The notes beneath the pieces were generated by a model, which did not search any database, was not told the DNA's origin, and saw nothing but the letters and a program-made list of their open reading frames with translations. Positions 6,194-14,210 of a stretch of DNA of 20,236 nt are shown in pieces. The position numbers were made by a program, and so were the translations under genes. Location: NCBI GenBank assembly GCA_910585815.1, contig CAJUFJ010000060.1, forward strand, positions 1 through 20,236, written 5' to 3'. How positions within the stretch are numbered: position 1 is the stretch's first letter; each line of letters opens with the position of its first letter. Source of the stretch: an uncultured Oscillospiraceae bacterium (GTDB taxonomy: Bacteria > Bacillota > Clostridia > Oscillospirales > Oscillospiraceae).

Positions 6194-8662
6194 TTGGGCA
6201 GAAAAATCGCAAAGGTGGCCGTCGCCAGGGCGGTGTACGCCATTGACAAGCCCTACGACTACTTGGTGCCCCGGGAGCTGGAGGGCCGGCTGGAGCCCGG
6301 GATGCGGGTGCTGGTGCCCTTCGCCGCGGGCAACCGGGGGTCGGACGGGCTGGTGCTCTCCCTGTATGAGGCCCCCTCGGCAGGGGAGTCGCTGAAGCTG
6401 ATTCAGGCGGTGCTGGACGACCAGCCGGTGCTGGACGCCAGGGCCATCCAGCTGGCCCTGTGGATGCGGGAACGCTGCTTCTGCACCGTCTACGACTGCG
6501 TAAAGGCCATGCTGCCTGCGGGGCTGTATTTCTCCCTGCGGGACCAGGTGGCCGTCCGGCCGGGGGTGGACCGGGAGCGGGCCTACCGGGCCGCCGAGGG
6601 CTCGCCCGCCGCCGTCCAGCTGCTGGACCTGCTTTGGAGCTGGGGCGGCAAGGGGGATATGGAGCAGATACGCCTGGCCTTCGGGGCCAGAGACCCCAAC
6701 CCCGCCATCCGCCGGCTGACCGAGGCCGGGGTGACCGCCCTGGAGACTGCCGCCCAGCGGGCGGTGGGGGATAAGAAGGAGAAGCTGGCGGTGCTGGCCG
6801 TCCCGGCGGAGGACGCCATGGCCATGGTGGCCTCCAGACGGAAGTCCGCCCCCCTGCGGTACGCCGTGACCGAGCTGCTGTGCGCCTTGGGCGCCGCCTC
6901 GGTGAAGGACCTGTGCTACTTCACTGGGGCCTCCGCCTCCACCCTGAAATCCCTGGAAAAAAGCGGCATCCTCACCCTGGAGAAGCAGGAGGTGCTGCGC
7001 CGCATCCCTCTGGAGGACGTGGCCCCGGCAGAGCCCCCGGTGCTCAATAAAGAGCAGCAGGCGGCCTTCGAGGGGCTGGACGCCTTGGCCCGACAGGGGA
7101 GGCCCGCCGCCGCCCTGCTCTACGGGGTGACGGGCAGCGGCAAGACCCAGGTCTACATCCGCCTGATCCAGGAGACCCTGGCCCGGGGCCGCACCGCCCT
7201 GGTGTTGGTGCCCGAGATCGTCCTCACCCCCCAGCTGCTGCGGATCTTCGCCGCCCACTTCGGCAGACAGGTGGCGGTGCTCCACAGCTCGCTGCGCACG
7301 GGGGAGCGGTACGACGAGTGGAAGCGGGCCCGCCGGGGGGAGGCCCCGGTGGTGATCGGCACCCGCTCGGCTGTCTTCGCCCCCCTGGACAACCTGGGCC
7401 TCATCATTCTGGACGAGGAGCAGGAGAGCAGCTACAAGTCGGAAAACGTCCCCCGCTACCACGCCCGGGACGTGGCCAAATACCGCTGTGTTCAGAATCG
7501 GGCCCTGCTGGTGCTGGGCTCGGCCACCCCGTCGGTGGAGACCATGTATCAGGCGAAAGAGGGCCAGATCGGGCTGTTTCAGCTGAAAACGCGCTACAAC
7601 CAGAAGGCCCTGCCCCAGGTGCTGGTGGTGGACCTGAAGGAGGAGCTGCGCCAGGGCAATGCCGGGGCCATCAGCTCTGTCCTGCGGGAGGAGCTGGCGG
7701 AGAACTTCAAGCGGGAGGAGCAGGCCATCCTGTTCCTGAACCGCCGGGGGGCCAGCCGGATGGTGTCCTGCGGGGAGTGCGGGGAGGTGCCCGAGTGCCC
7801 CCGGTGCTCGGTAAAGCTGACCTACCACTCGGCCAACAACCGCCTCATGTGCCACCACTGCGGCCACTCCCAGCCCCTGCCCCCGGTGTGCCCCGCCTGC
7901 GGCGGACTGCTCAATTTTGTGGGTACCGGCACCCAGCGGGTGGAGGAGGAACTGCGGGACCTGTTCCCCTGGGCGGAGGTGCTGCGGATGGATACGGATA
8001 CCGTCTCCGCCGCCCACCCCCACGAGGAACTGCTGGACCGCTTCCGCAGGGAGCGCATCCCCGTGCTGGTGGGCACCCAGATGGTGGCTAAGGGGCTGGA
8101 TTTTGAAAATGTCACCCTGGTGGGGGTGGTGGCCCCCGACCTGTCCCTCTATGTGGACGACTTCCGGGCGGGGGAGCGGACCTTTTCCCTCCTGACCCAG
8201 GTGGTGGGCCGGGCGGGCCGGGGGGAGAAGCAGGGCCGGGCGGTGATTCAGACCTTCACCCCCAAAAACGACGTGATCCGCTGCGCCGCCCTCCAGGATT
8301 ACGACGGCTTCTATGAGCGGGAAATCGAGCTGCGCCGGCTGCGGAACGACCCGCCCTTTGCCCGGCATGTGGTGATTACCGCCTCCGGCCTGGAGGAGGG
8401 GGCGGTGCTGCGGTGCTGTTCCCGTCTGCGCCGCTGTCTGGAGCAGGACCTGCCCAAAATTCCCGGCCAGTGGCAGCTCCTCGGTCCCGCCCCCGCCGCC
8501 GTGGCCAAGGTGAACAACCGCTATCGCTACCGCCTCACCCTCACCGGACAGCCGGGGAAGGAGTTCCGGGCCCTGCTGGCCTACCTCCTCCAGGCGGCCC
8601 ACCGGGATAAGGAAAACCGGGGCGTCTCCGTCTACGCGGACGCGGACCCCTATCATAATTGA
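6194..8662 (+). CDS. priA: Primosomal protein N' (replication restart helicase PriA)
   Basis: An 822-residue superfamily 2 helicase that recognises stalled forks and reloads the replicative helicase. It has an N-terminal fork-binding domain (opening AKVAVARAVYAIDKPYDYLVPREL), a Walker A GVTGSGKT (311-318), motif II DEEQ (407-410), and eight zinc-binding cysteines in four pairs (526/529, 535/538, 553/556, 566/569). The motifs VGTQMVAKGLDFENVTLVGVV and VVGRAGRGEKQGRAVIQT and a C-terminal PriA domain follow. The start is TTG 6194, six to eight bases after AGGGGGTG, which gives the expected N-terminus; the ATG at 6187 is in another frame. Motif II carries Gln where PriA usually has His (DEEH). 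Gene order priA-def-fmt is conserved in Firmicutes. Confidence 0.96.
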   Translation: MGRKIAKVAVARAVYAIDKPYDYLVPRELEGRLEPGMRVLVPFAAGNRGSDGLVLSLYEAPSAGESLKLIQAVLDDQPVLDARAIQLALWMRERCFCTVYDCVKAMLPAGLYFSLRDQVAVRPGVDRERAYRAAEGSPAAVQLLDLLWSWGGKGDMEQIRLAFGARDPNPAIRRLTEAGVTALETAAQRAVGDKKEKLAVLAVPAEDAMAMVASRRKSAPLRYAVTELLCALGAASVKDLCYFTGASASTLKSLEKSGILTLEKQEVLRRIPLEDVAPAEPPVLNKEQQAAFEGLDALARQGRPAAALLYGVTGSGKTQVYIRLIQETLARGRTALVLVPEIVLTPQLLRIFAAHFGRQVAVLHSSLRTGERYDEWKRARRGEAPVVIGTRSAVFAPLDNLGLIILDEEQESSYKSENVPRYHARDVAKYRCVQNRALLVLGSATPSVETMYQAKEGQIGLFQLKTRYNQKALPQVLVVDLKEELRQGNAGAISSVLREELAENFKREEQAILFLNRRGASRMVSCGECGEVPECPRCSVKLTYHSANNRLMCHHCGHSQPLPPVCPACGGLLNFVGTGTQRVEEELRDLFPWAEVLRMDTDTVSAAHPHEELLDRFRRERIPVLVGTQMVAKGLDFENVTLVGVVAPDLSLYVDDFRAGERTFSLLTQVVGRAGRGEKQGRAVIQTFTPKNDVIRCAALQDYDGFYEREIELRRLRNDPPFARHVVITASGLEEGAVLRCCSRLRRCLEQDLPKIPGQWQLLGPAPAAVAKVNNRYRYRLTLTGQPGKEFRALLAYLLQAAHRDKENRGVSVYADADPYHN

Positions 8663-8687
8663 GAATAAGCCCAAAGGAGAAGGAAGT

Positions 8688-9224
8688 ATGGCAATCAGGA
8701 CGATTTTGACCCAGGACGACCCCGCGCTGAATAAGGTGTGCCACCCCGTCACCCGGTTCGATGACAAGCTGGCCGATCTGCTGGACGACCTGAAGGAGAC
8801 CCTGACCCAGGCCAACGGCATGGGGCTGGCGGCCCCTCAGGTGGGCATCCTCCGCCGGGCGGCCATTGTGCTGCTGGAGGACGAGAGCATGCTGGAGATG
8901 GTCAACCCGGAGATTCTGGACCAGCGGGGGGAGCAGCCCGGCTGGGAGGGCTGCCTGTCCCTGCCCGGCATGTGGGGCAATGTGATGCGGCCCGACTGGG
9001 TAAAGATCAGGGCCCAGGACCGGAACGGCCAGTGGTTTGAGATGGAAGGGACGGACATGACCGCCCGCTGCTTCTGCCACGAGATCAGCCATCTGGACGG
9101 CCACATGTACACCGAGCTCACCGAGCGCCTGTACACCGCCGAGGAGCTGGACGAGATTCTGGCCCAGGAGGGGGAGCAGGCGAACCATCCGAAGCGGGAG
9201 AGACGGGGAAGGAGAAGAAGATGA
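8688..9224 (+). CDS. def: Peptide deformylase
   Basis: Metallo-hydrolase that removes the formyl group from the N-terminal methionine of nascent proteins. All three motifs are intact in the 178-residue protein: GMGLAAPQVG (44-53), EGCLSLPG (87-94, metal ligand C89) and HEISHLDG (131-138, ligands H131 and H135, catalytic E132). The size and the compact layout fit a bacterial type 1 deformylase. The C-terminus ends in an unusually basic tail (KRERRGRRRR, 169-178) that may contact rRNA near the exit tunnel (inference). The start ATG is preceded by AAAGGAGAAGG. Its stop overlaps the fmt start by 4 bp, coupling the enzymes that remove and add formyl groups. Confidence 0.96.
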   Translation: MAIRTILTQDDPALNKVCHPVTRFDDKLADLLDDLKETLTQANGMGLAAPQVGILRRAAIVLLEDESMLEMVNPEILDQRGEQPGWEGCLSLPGMWGNVMRPDWVKIRAQDRNGQWFEMEGTDMTARCFCHEISHLDGHMYTELTERLYTAEELDEILAQEGEQANHPKRERRGRRRR

Positions 9225-10144
9225 GAATCGTCTTTATGGGCACCCCTGCCTTCGCCGTTCCCTCGCTGGAGGGGCTGGCGGAGGCCGGACATCAGCTTGC
9301 AGGCGTGTTCAGCCAGCCGGATAAGCCGGTGGGCCGGCACCACAACAAGCTCCAGCCCACCCCGGTGAAGGAGCGGGCCCTGGCCCGCGGCATCCCCGTC
9401 TATCAGCCCGAGACCCTGCGGGATGGGACCGCCCTGTCCATTTTGCAGGAGCTGGCCCCGGAGCTGATTGTGGTGGCGGCCTACGGCCGCTTCCTCCCCG
9501 ACGAGATTCTGGCCCTGCCCCCCAAGGGGTGCATTAACGTCCACTCCTCCCTCCTGCCCAAGTACCGGGGTTCTGCCCCCATCAACTGGGCCATCCTCAA
9601 TGGGGAGCGGGTGACCGGCGTCACCATTCAGCGCATGGTCCGGGACATGGACGCGGGGGATATTATCCTCCAGCGGGCGGTGAAAATCGGGAAGACGGAG
9701 GATGCCGCCGCCCTCTACGACCGCCTGGCCCAACTGGGAGGGGAGCTGGCGGTGGAGGCTGTGGCCCAAATTCAGGCCGGAACCGCAACCTACACCCCCC
9801 AGGACCACACCCAGGCTACCCAGGCCCCTATGCTCTCCAAGGCGATGTCCCCGGTGGACTGGACCAGGAGCGCCCAGGAGATTTTTAACCAGATCCGGGG
9901 CCTGTACCCCTGGCCGGGGGCCTCTACCACGGCAATCACCGGCGAGCCCATCAAGCTGTGGGGGGCCCAGGTGGTGGAGCAGCATACCGACGCCGACCCC
10001 GGCACTGTGATTGCCGCCGCCTGGGGGGGGATCGACGTGGCCTGCGGCGACGGCCAGGTCCTGCGCATTCTGGAGCTCCAGGCCCCGGGCAAAAAGAGAA
10101 TGTCCGTTGCCGCCTACCTGGCAGGAAACCCGATTCAGGTGTGA
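9221..10144 (+). CDS. fmt: Methionyl-tRNA formyltransferase
   Basis: Transfers a formyl group from 10-formyl-tetrahydrofolate to Met-tRNA(fMet) for translation initiation. The 307-residue protein has the N-terminal Rossmann-type formyltransferase domain (1-~200), starting MRIVFMGTPAFAVPSLEGL and containing the folate-site motif INVHSSLLPKYRGSAPI. N106 and H108 in it match the catalytic positions of the E. coli enzyme, and MDAGDI provides the catalytic Asp. The C-terminal OB-like tRNA-binding domain (about 205-307) contains WTRSAQEIFNQIRGLYPWPGA. The start overlaps def (ATGA). In many relatives a metallopeptidase gene or rsmB follows; here two unfamiliar small genes do. Confidence 0.97.
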   Translation: MRIVFMGTPAFAVPSLEGLAEAGHQLAGVFSQPDKPVGRHHNKLQPTPVKERALARGIPVYQPETLRDGTALSILQELAPELIVVAAYGRFLPDEILALPPKGCINVHSSLLPKYRGSAPINWAILNGERVTGVTIQRMVRDMDAGDIILQRAVKIGKTEDAAALYDRLAQLGGELAVEAVAQIQAGTATYTPQDHTQATQAPMLSKAMSPVDWTRSAQEIFNQIRGLYPWPGASTTAITGEPIKLWGAQVVEQHTDADPGTVIAAAWGGIDVACGDGQVLRILELQAPGKKRMSVAAYLAGNPIQV

Positions 10145-10148
10145 TGAC

Positions 10149-10526
10149 ATGTATGATTTTGCCGGCTATGACCGCGTTTTAAATGCCCCGTGGCTCATGG
10201 AACGGTTCCGGGACCGCTATGTGGACCGAAAACGGCTGAGACAGGTGGGGCTGATGTGGAACTCCCTTCTCCCGCAGTACAGGCCCCGTCGTCTTCCCAC
10301 GGAGGAGATCGCGCAGCTGGGAATCCCCAGGGACAAAAAGGTGTTTTTCTATTCGGAGCGAATCCGTATGCTGTACTCCGCCAGCTTTGGCGCGGTGGTG
10401 GATTATGTGGAGCAGCTGGAGCTCTGGGAGGATATCGACGCATATCTGTTTGATAGAACCATGGATTGGGTGGTAGCCATCACTCATGAGGACGTAACCC
10501 TTGTTTTAGGATTTAAAAGGCAGTGA
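10149..10526 (+). CDS. Unknown small protein 1 (125 aa) between fmt and rsmB
   Basis: I do not recognise a family with confidence. The predicted product is a soluble, charged protein of 125 residues with no signal peptide or membrane segment. It is Arg- and Asp-rich in the first half (MERFRDRYVDRKRLRQVG) and ends WVVAITHEDVTLVLGFKRQ, a beta-strand-like finish seen in some small immunity-like proteins (weak analogy). The ATG at 10149 comes five bases after the fmt stop, with AGGTG about seven bases upstream inside fmt. A longer open frame from 10011 merely runs through fmt in another frame. Base composition is visibly less GC-rich than in fmt or rsmB, which may indicate later acquisition. Confidence 0.7.
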   Translation: MYDFAGYDRVLNAPWLMERFRDRYVDRKRLRQVGLMWNSLLPQYRPRRLPTEEIAQLGIPRDKKVFFYSERIRMLYSASFGAVVDYVEQLELWEDIDAYLFDRTMDWVVAITHEDVTLVLGFKRQ

Positions 10527-10527
10527 T

Positions 10528-10908
10528 TTGGTGAAGATACAAAAATTTGGCTCCCTCCGCTTCTGGGGGGACTGGTTTGGCCGGCCGATGGACAACTGCC
10601 ACAAGCCGGTCAGCGCCAGCTTTGACGAGGCGGAAGGGCTGCTTGTAATCCAGTTTGACGAGGGCGAGACCTGTGAAATTTTCGGGGCCAGCGGCATTGT
10701 CAATACCTGGAACGACTTTCATGTGGAAAGGGCCGAGCGGATCGGGTGGACCTGGAACTATGACAGGGAGCGGGCACCGGAGAACCTGCGGCGGCGGGAA
10801 TATGTTCTGGAGGATGGGACTGTGACCCGTACAGAGTACCACCGGGAGAGACTTGTCAGTCAGAAACGCTTTTCAGCGCAGGGAGAAAAAGCCTTTGCGA
10901 TTTGTTGA
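10528..10908 (+). CDS. Unknown small protein 2 (~126 aa) between fmt and rsmB
   Basis: No recognised family. The 126-residue product is rich in aromatic residues (RFWGDWFGRPMDN, WNDFHVERAERIGWTWNYD) and acidic residues, with no membrane segment. The first ~85 residues look like a small beta-sheet domain (LLVIQFDEGETCEIFGASGIV); the C-terminal third is charged. The start is TTG 10528 or the adjacent GTG 10531, after AAAAGG at 10515-10520, just past the stop of the preceding gene, so the two are likely co-translated. Like its neighbour it is less GC-rich than the surrounding genes. It is directly followed by a repeat pair and then rsmB. Confidence 0.65.
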   Translation: MVKIQKFGSLRFWGDWFGRPMDNCHKPVSASFDEAEGLLVIQFDEGETCEIFGASGIVNTWNDFHVERAERIGWTWNYDRERAPENLRRREYVLEDGTVTRTEYHRERLVSQKRFSAQGEKAFAIC

Positions 10909-10912
10909 GTGA

Positions 10913-10985
10913 TGTAGGGGCGCACATTGTGCGCCCGTCCAGCCCCGGACGGGATAACGGCGGGCGGACAATGTCCGCCCCTACA
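10913..10985. repeat. REP-like facing pair with central stem (before rsmB)
   Basis: Unit 1 (10913-10936) is TGTAG plus GGGCGCACATTGTGCGCCC, a 9-bp stem around one base. Unit 2 (10985-10962 on the - strand) is TGTAG plus GGGCGGACATTGTCCGCCC. The two differ at one stem position, and the change is matched on the other arm (C-G versus G-C). Between them is a third perfect stem, CCCGTCC (10934-10940) with GGACGGG (10947-10953). The rsmB ribosome site begins 11 bases after the pair. Confidence 0.85.
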
Positions 10986-11010
10986 CCAAAAAAGAGGGAG
11001 GTAGATGTCC

Positions 11011-12339
11011 ATGGACGCCCGGGAAGCGGCTCTGTTGGCGCTGAACGACTGCCAGCGGCAGGGGGGATGGTCGGACGCCATCTTGAAAAAGCGGCTGGCA
11101 TCCGCCGGGCTGGACAGTCGTGATGGGGCGCTGGCCACACAGCTGTGCTTCGGCGTGCTGCAAAACCGGCTGTTGCTGGACTTTTACCTGTCCCACTTCT
11201 CCAATCTCCCCCTGAAGCGGATGGAGGGCCGGGTGGTGGAGGCCCTGCGGCTGGGGGCTTACCAGATGCTCTTTCTGGACAAGATTCCCCACAGCGCGGC
11301 GGTAAACGCCTCGGTGGAGCTGACCCGAAAGCACTGCAAAAACCCCCGGGCGGCGGGGATGGTCAACGGCATTTTGCGCAATCTGGAGCGGAACCTGGGC
11401 GGCCTGCCCACCGTTCCACAGACCGACCCGGTGAGCTACCTGTCCACCCTCTACTCCCACCCGGAATGGCTGGTAAGGGAGCTTCTCACCGCCCTGGGCA
11501 GCGAGGAGACAGCCAGACTGCTGGCCGCCAACAACAGCCAGGCCCCCATCACCGCCATGGCCAACACCATCAAAATCACGGTGGAGGGGCTGGCCGAAGC
11601 GCTGGCGGAGGAGGGGGTTACAGCCCAGCCCCACCCCTGGCTGGCCGATTGCCTGATTCTGTCCAAAACGGGCAATCTGGAGCGGCTGGCCGCCTTCCGT
11701 GACGGCCTGTTTTATGTTCAGGACCCGGCCAGCAAGCTGGCCGCCCTGGCGCTGGACCCCAAGCCGGACATGCAGGTGCTGGACTGCTGCGCCGCCCCTG
11801 GCGGCAAGAGCTTTGCCTGCGCGATCCGGATGGAGGGGAGGGGTGAGGTGATCTCCTGTGACCTCCACCCCCACAAGAAGAAGCTGATTCAGGCCGGGGC
11901 GGACCGCCTGGGCCTTGAAAATATTACCCCCATGACCGCCGACGGGAAGGCGTTCCGCCCCGAGTGGGAAAACGCCTTTGACCGGGTGCTGGTGGACGCC
12001 CCCTGCTCCGGCCTGGGGGTTATACGGAAGAAGCCGGATATCCGCTACAAGGACCGGTCGCCGCTGCTGGACCTGCCCCGGGTCCAGCGGGCCATTCTGG
12101 ACAACGCTGCCCGTTATGTGAAACCCGGCGGGGTGCTGGTCTACTCCACTTGCACCCTCCTGCGCCGGGAGAATGAGGCGGTGGCCCTGGGCTTTTTGGC
12201 GGATCACCCGGACTTTCAGGCGGAGGGCTTCCCCCTGCCTGAGCACGTGGGGGACGCCCGAGGGGGGATACTCACCCTCTGGCCCCACCGCCAGGGGACA
12301 GACGGGTTTTTCATCGCAAAACTGCGCAGAGGGGGGTGA
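11011..12339 (+). CDS. rsmB: 16S rRNA (cytosine-967-C5)-methyltransferase RsmB
   Basis: SAM-dependent RNA methyltransferase of the Sun/RsmB family, 442 residues from this start. An N-terminal NusB-like RNA-binding domain covers about 1-135 (DAREAALLALNDC...MVNGILRN). The C-terminal Rossmann methyltransferase domain has SAM motif I VLDCCAAPGGKS (about 256-267), motif IV DAPCSG (C332) and motif VI YSTCT (C381). The two cysteines are the catalytic pair of this class; by analogy with E. coli the motif VI cysteine is the nucleophile. I prefer the ATG at 11011, nine bases after GGGAGG, to the ATG at 11005, which is only three bases from it. Its end overlaps or abuts rlmN. Confidence 0.94.
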   Translation: MDAREAALLALNDCQRQGGWSDAILKKRLASAGLDSRDGALATQLCFGVLQNRLLLDFYLSHFSNLPLKRMEGRVVEALRLGAYQMLFLDKIPHSAAVNASVELTRKHCKNPRAAGMVNGILRNLERNLGGLPTVPQTDPVSYLSTLYSHPEWLVRELLTALGSEETARLLAANNSQAPITAMANTIKITVEGLAEALAEEGVTAQPHPWLADCLILSKTGNLERLAAFRDGLFYVQDPASKLAALALDPKPDMQVLDCCAAPGGKSFACAIRMEGRGEVISCDLHPHKKKLIQAGADRLGLENITPMTADGKAFRPEWENAFDRVLVDAPCSGLGVIRKKPDIRYKDRSPLLDLPRVQRAILDNAARYVKPGGVLVYSTCTLLRRENEAVALGFLADHPDFQAEGFPLPEHVGDARGGILTLWPHRQGTDGFFIAKLRRGG

Positions 12340-12344
12340 GCCCT

Positions 12345-13373
12345 GTGGTTGATATCAAATCCATGACCCCCGAGGAGCTGGCTGTCTGGCTGAAGGAGCT
12401 GGGGGAGCCCGCTTTCCGGGCCAAACAGGTCTTTCAGTGGCTGTACCGGGGGGTTACCTCCTTCCAGGAGATGACAAACCTGTCTAAGGCCCTGCGGCAG
12501 AAGCTGGAGGAGACGGCCCTCCTGACCCCGCCCACCGTGGCCCGGAAGCAGGAGTCGGCTCAGGACGGCACCATCAAATATCTGTGGCAGCTGGCCGACG
12601 GCAACTGCGTGGAGTCGGTGCTCATGCGCTACCAGCACGGCAATACGGTGTGTATTTCCTGCCAGGTGGGGTGCCGGATGGGGTGCGCCTTCTGCGCCTC
12701 CACCATCGCGGGGAAGGTCCGGGACCTGACGCCGGCAGAAATGTTGGATCAGGTGCTTTTTACCCAAATTGACAGTGGAGCGCCTGTTTCCAACATCGTT
12801 TTGATGGGAATTGGGGAACCACTGGACAATTTTGACACAGTTTTGCGCTTTTTGAACCTGGTAAACCACCCCGAAGGGCTGAACATCGGGATGCGGCACA
12901 TCTCCCTGTCCACCTGCGGTTTAGTGGAGCAAATTGACAAACTGGCCCGGTATGGGTTACAATTGACGTTATCGGTCTCCCTCCACGCCCCCGACGACGA
13001 GACCCGGAGCAAAATCATGCCGGTAAATAAGAGCGTAGGGGTGGAGAAGCTGCTGGAGACCTGCCGCCGGTATTTTGAGGCCACCGGGCGGCGCATCTCC
13101 TATGAGTACGCCATGATTGACGGGGTGAACGACGCCGACTGGCAGGCCGACCTGCTGGCCAGGCAGCTGCGGGGCGCCCCGGCCCACGTAAATCTCATCC
13201 CCCTCAACGAGGTGGAGGAGAGTCCCTTAAAGCCCAGCCGCCGGGTGGCGGCGTTCCAGAAGCGTCTGGAGGGGCACGGCGTAACGGTCACCGTCCGGCG
13301 CAGGCTGGGGGGAGACATCGACGCCTCCTGCGGCCAGCTGCGCCGCAAGGCCATGCAGCAGGAGCCCCGGTAG
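12345..13373 (+). CDS. rlmN: Dual-specificity rRNA/tRNA adenine-C2 methyltransferase RlmN (radical SAM)
   Basis: Methylates C2 of A2503 in 23S rRNA and an adenine in some tRNAs. The radical-SAM cluster CxxxCxxC is at C110, C114, C117 (QVGCRMGCAFCAS). C103 lies seven residues before it, the spacing of the accessory Cys118 in E. coli, and the methyl-carrying cysteine is C329 in DIDASCGQL. The GEPLDN and STCGLV motifs are present. The GTG at 12345 gives MVDIKSMTPEEL as in relatives, after GGGGGGTGAG; a GTG at 12336 overlapping the rsmB stop is the alternative. A middle segment (about 12740-12980) is much less GC-rich. The stop TAG forms part of a GTAG-headed repeat. Confidence 0.95.
   Translation: MVDIKSMTPEELAVWLKELGEPAFRAKQVFQWLYRGVTSFQEMTNLSKALRQKLEETALLTPPTVARKQESAQDGTIKYLWQLADGNCVESVLMRYQHGNTVCISCQVGCRMGCAFCASTIAGKVRDLTPAEMLDQVLFTQIDSGAPVSNIVLMGIGEPLDNFDTVLRFLNLVNHPEGLNIGMRHISLSTCGLVEQIDKLARYGLQLTLSVSLHAPDDETRSKIMPVNKSVGVEKLLETCRRYFEATGRRISYEYAMIDGVNDADWQADLLARQLRGAPAHVNLIPLNEVEESPLKPSRRVAAFQKRLEGHGVTVTVRRRLGGDIDASCGQLRRKAMQQEPR
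12934..12963 (+). promoter_or_regulatory. Possible internal sigma-A-type promoter within rlmN
   Basis: TTGACA (12934-12939) is separated by 18 bases from TACAAT (12958-12963), a near-consensus vegetative promoter in an AT-richer patch of rlmN. It lies about 500 bases upstream of prpC and could give the prpC-prkC-rsgA genes their own transcript. There is no experimental support, and a chance match in AT-rich coding DNA is possible. Confidence 0.3.
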
Positions 13374-13389
13374 GGCGGCCTGGGCCGTC
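13370..13389 (+). repeat. Single REP-like unit overlapping the rlmN stop codon
   Basis: GTAG (13370-13373) is followed by the hairpin arms GGCGGCC (13374-13380) and GGCCGTC (13383-13389), with one G-T wobble and a two-base gap. The TAG of the head is the rlmN stop codon. It is shorter than the other units and lacks the T before GTAG, so I am less sure of it. The remaining ~80 bases before prpC show nothing else apart from the ribosome site. Confidence 0.55.
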
Positions 13390-13471
13390 TCCCGAATAGC
13401 AGGCGGAGAATCTGCCGAAAGACGTGACAAAGCAAGCAGCCGGGGAACCGGCGGAAACGAGGTTGAGCACT

Positions 13472-14191
13472 ATGCAGGTATGGGGAGTTACCGACCGCGG
13501 CGCGGTACGGCAGCAGAATCAAGATGCCTACGCAGCCAGGGTGCTGGAGGATGGCCGGGTAATCGCCCTGGTGTGCGACGGCATGGGCGGCGCCCGGGCG
13601 GGCAATGTGGCCAGCACAATGGCGGTGGAGCTGTTCATGGAGGAGTTCCTCAAGCCGGGCCAGGAGGGCCCGGTGGAGGAGCGGATGGGCCATGCCGCCT
13701 CGGCGGCCAACCAGGCGGTGTTCCACCGGTCTGTCCACGACGACGACTGCGCCGGCATGGGCACCACCATGGTGGCGGTCTTGGCCGGGGAGCGGGAAGC
13801 CGTCATCCTCAACGAGGGGGACAGCCGGGCCTATCACATCAACACCGACGGGATTGTTCTGGTCACCCGGGACCACTCCCTGGTAGAGGACCTGGTGGAG
13901 CGGGGGGAGCTGACCCGGGAGCAGGCCCGCACCCACCCCCACAAGAACCTGATCACCCGGGCCCTGGGGGCGGAGCCTGCCCTGATGGCCGACTGCTTCC
14001 GCCAGCCCCTGAACGAGGGGGACTATCTGCTGCTGTGCAGCGACGGACTGAGCAACGTGGTCAACGAGCAGGAGATGCTCTACGAGGTGATCCACGGCGG
14101 GGGAGACGCCCAGTGCTGCCACCGCCTGCTGGAGATTGCCCTGAGCCGGGGCGCGCCGGACAATGTGACTGTCGTGCTGGTGAAACGCTAA
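13472..14191 (+). CDS. prpC: PP2C-type Ser/Thr protein phosphatase PrpC (Stp)
   Basis: Metal-dependent phosphatase that reverses phosphorylation by the adjacent PASTA kinase. The 239-residue protein matches the minimal bacterial PP2C length. Motifs in order are DRGAVRQQNQDAY, VCDGMGGARAGNVAS (metal ligands D36 and G37), GTTMVAVL, EGDSRAYH, TRDHSLVEDL, SDGLSN (D191) and GAPDNVTVVLVK (D230). It is cytosolic with no membrane segment. I use the ATG at 13472, preceded by GAGG nine bases upstream, because it gives MQVWGVTDRGAVRQQNQD as in relatives; an in-frame GTG at 13424 would add 16 residues unlike the family. The kinase gene follows after 19 bases. Confidence 0.94.
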   Translation: MQVWGVTDRGAVRQQNQDAYAARVLEDGRVIALVCDGMGGARAGNVASTMAVELFMEEFLKPGQEGPVEERMGHAASAANQAVFHRSVHDDDCAGMGTTMVAVLAGEREAVILNEGDSRAYHINTDGIVLVTRDHSLVEDLVERGELTREQARTHPHKNLITRALGAEPALMADCFRQPLNEGDYLLLCSDGLSNVVNEQEMLYEVIHGGGDAQCCHRLLEIALSRGAPDNVTVVLVKR

Positions 14192-14210
14192 GAATAGGAG
14201 GATATTTACC

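Noticed and set aside
6116..8821. Very long open frame (901 codons) on the - strand opposite priA
   Set aside because: priA on the + strand has all its motifs. The antisense frame lacks any domain, is rich in Gly/His/Gln/Pro, and results from GC-rich third positions that remove stop codons.
10011..10526. Longer 171-codon version of the first orphan gene
   Set aside because: The first 46 codons lie inside fmt in another frame; the ATG at 10149 has a ribosome site and the expected spacing.
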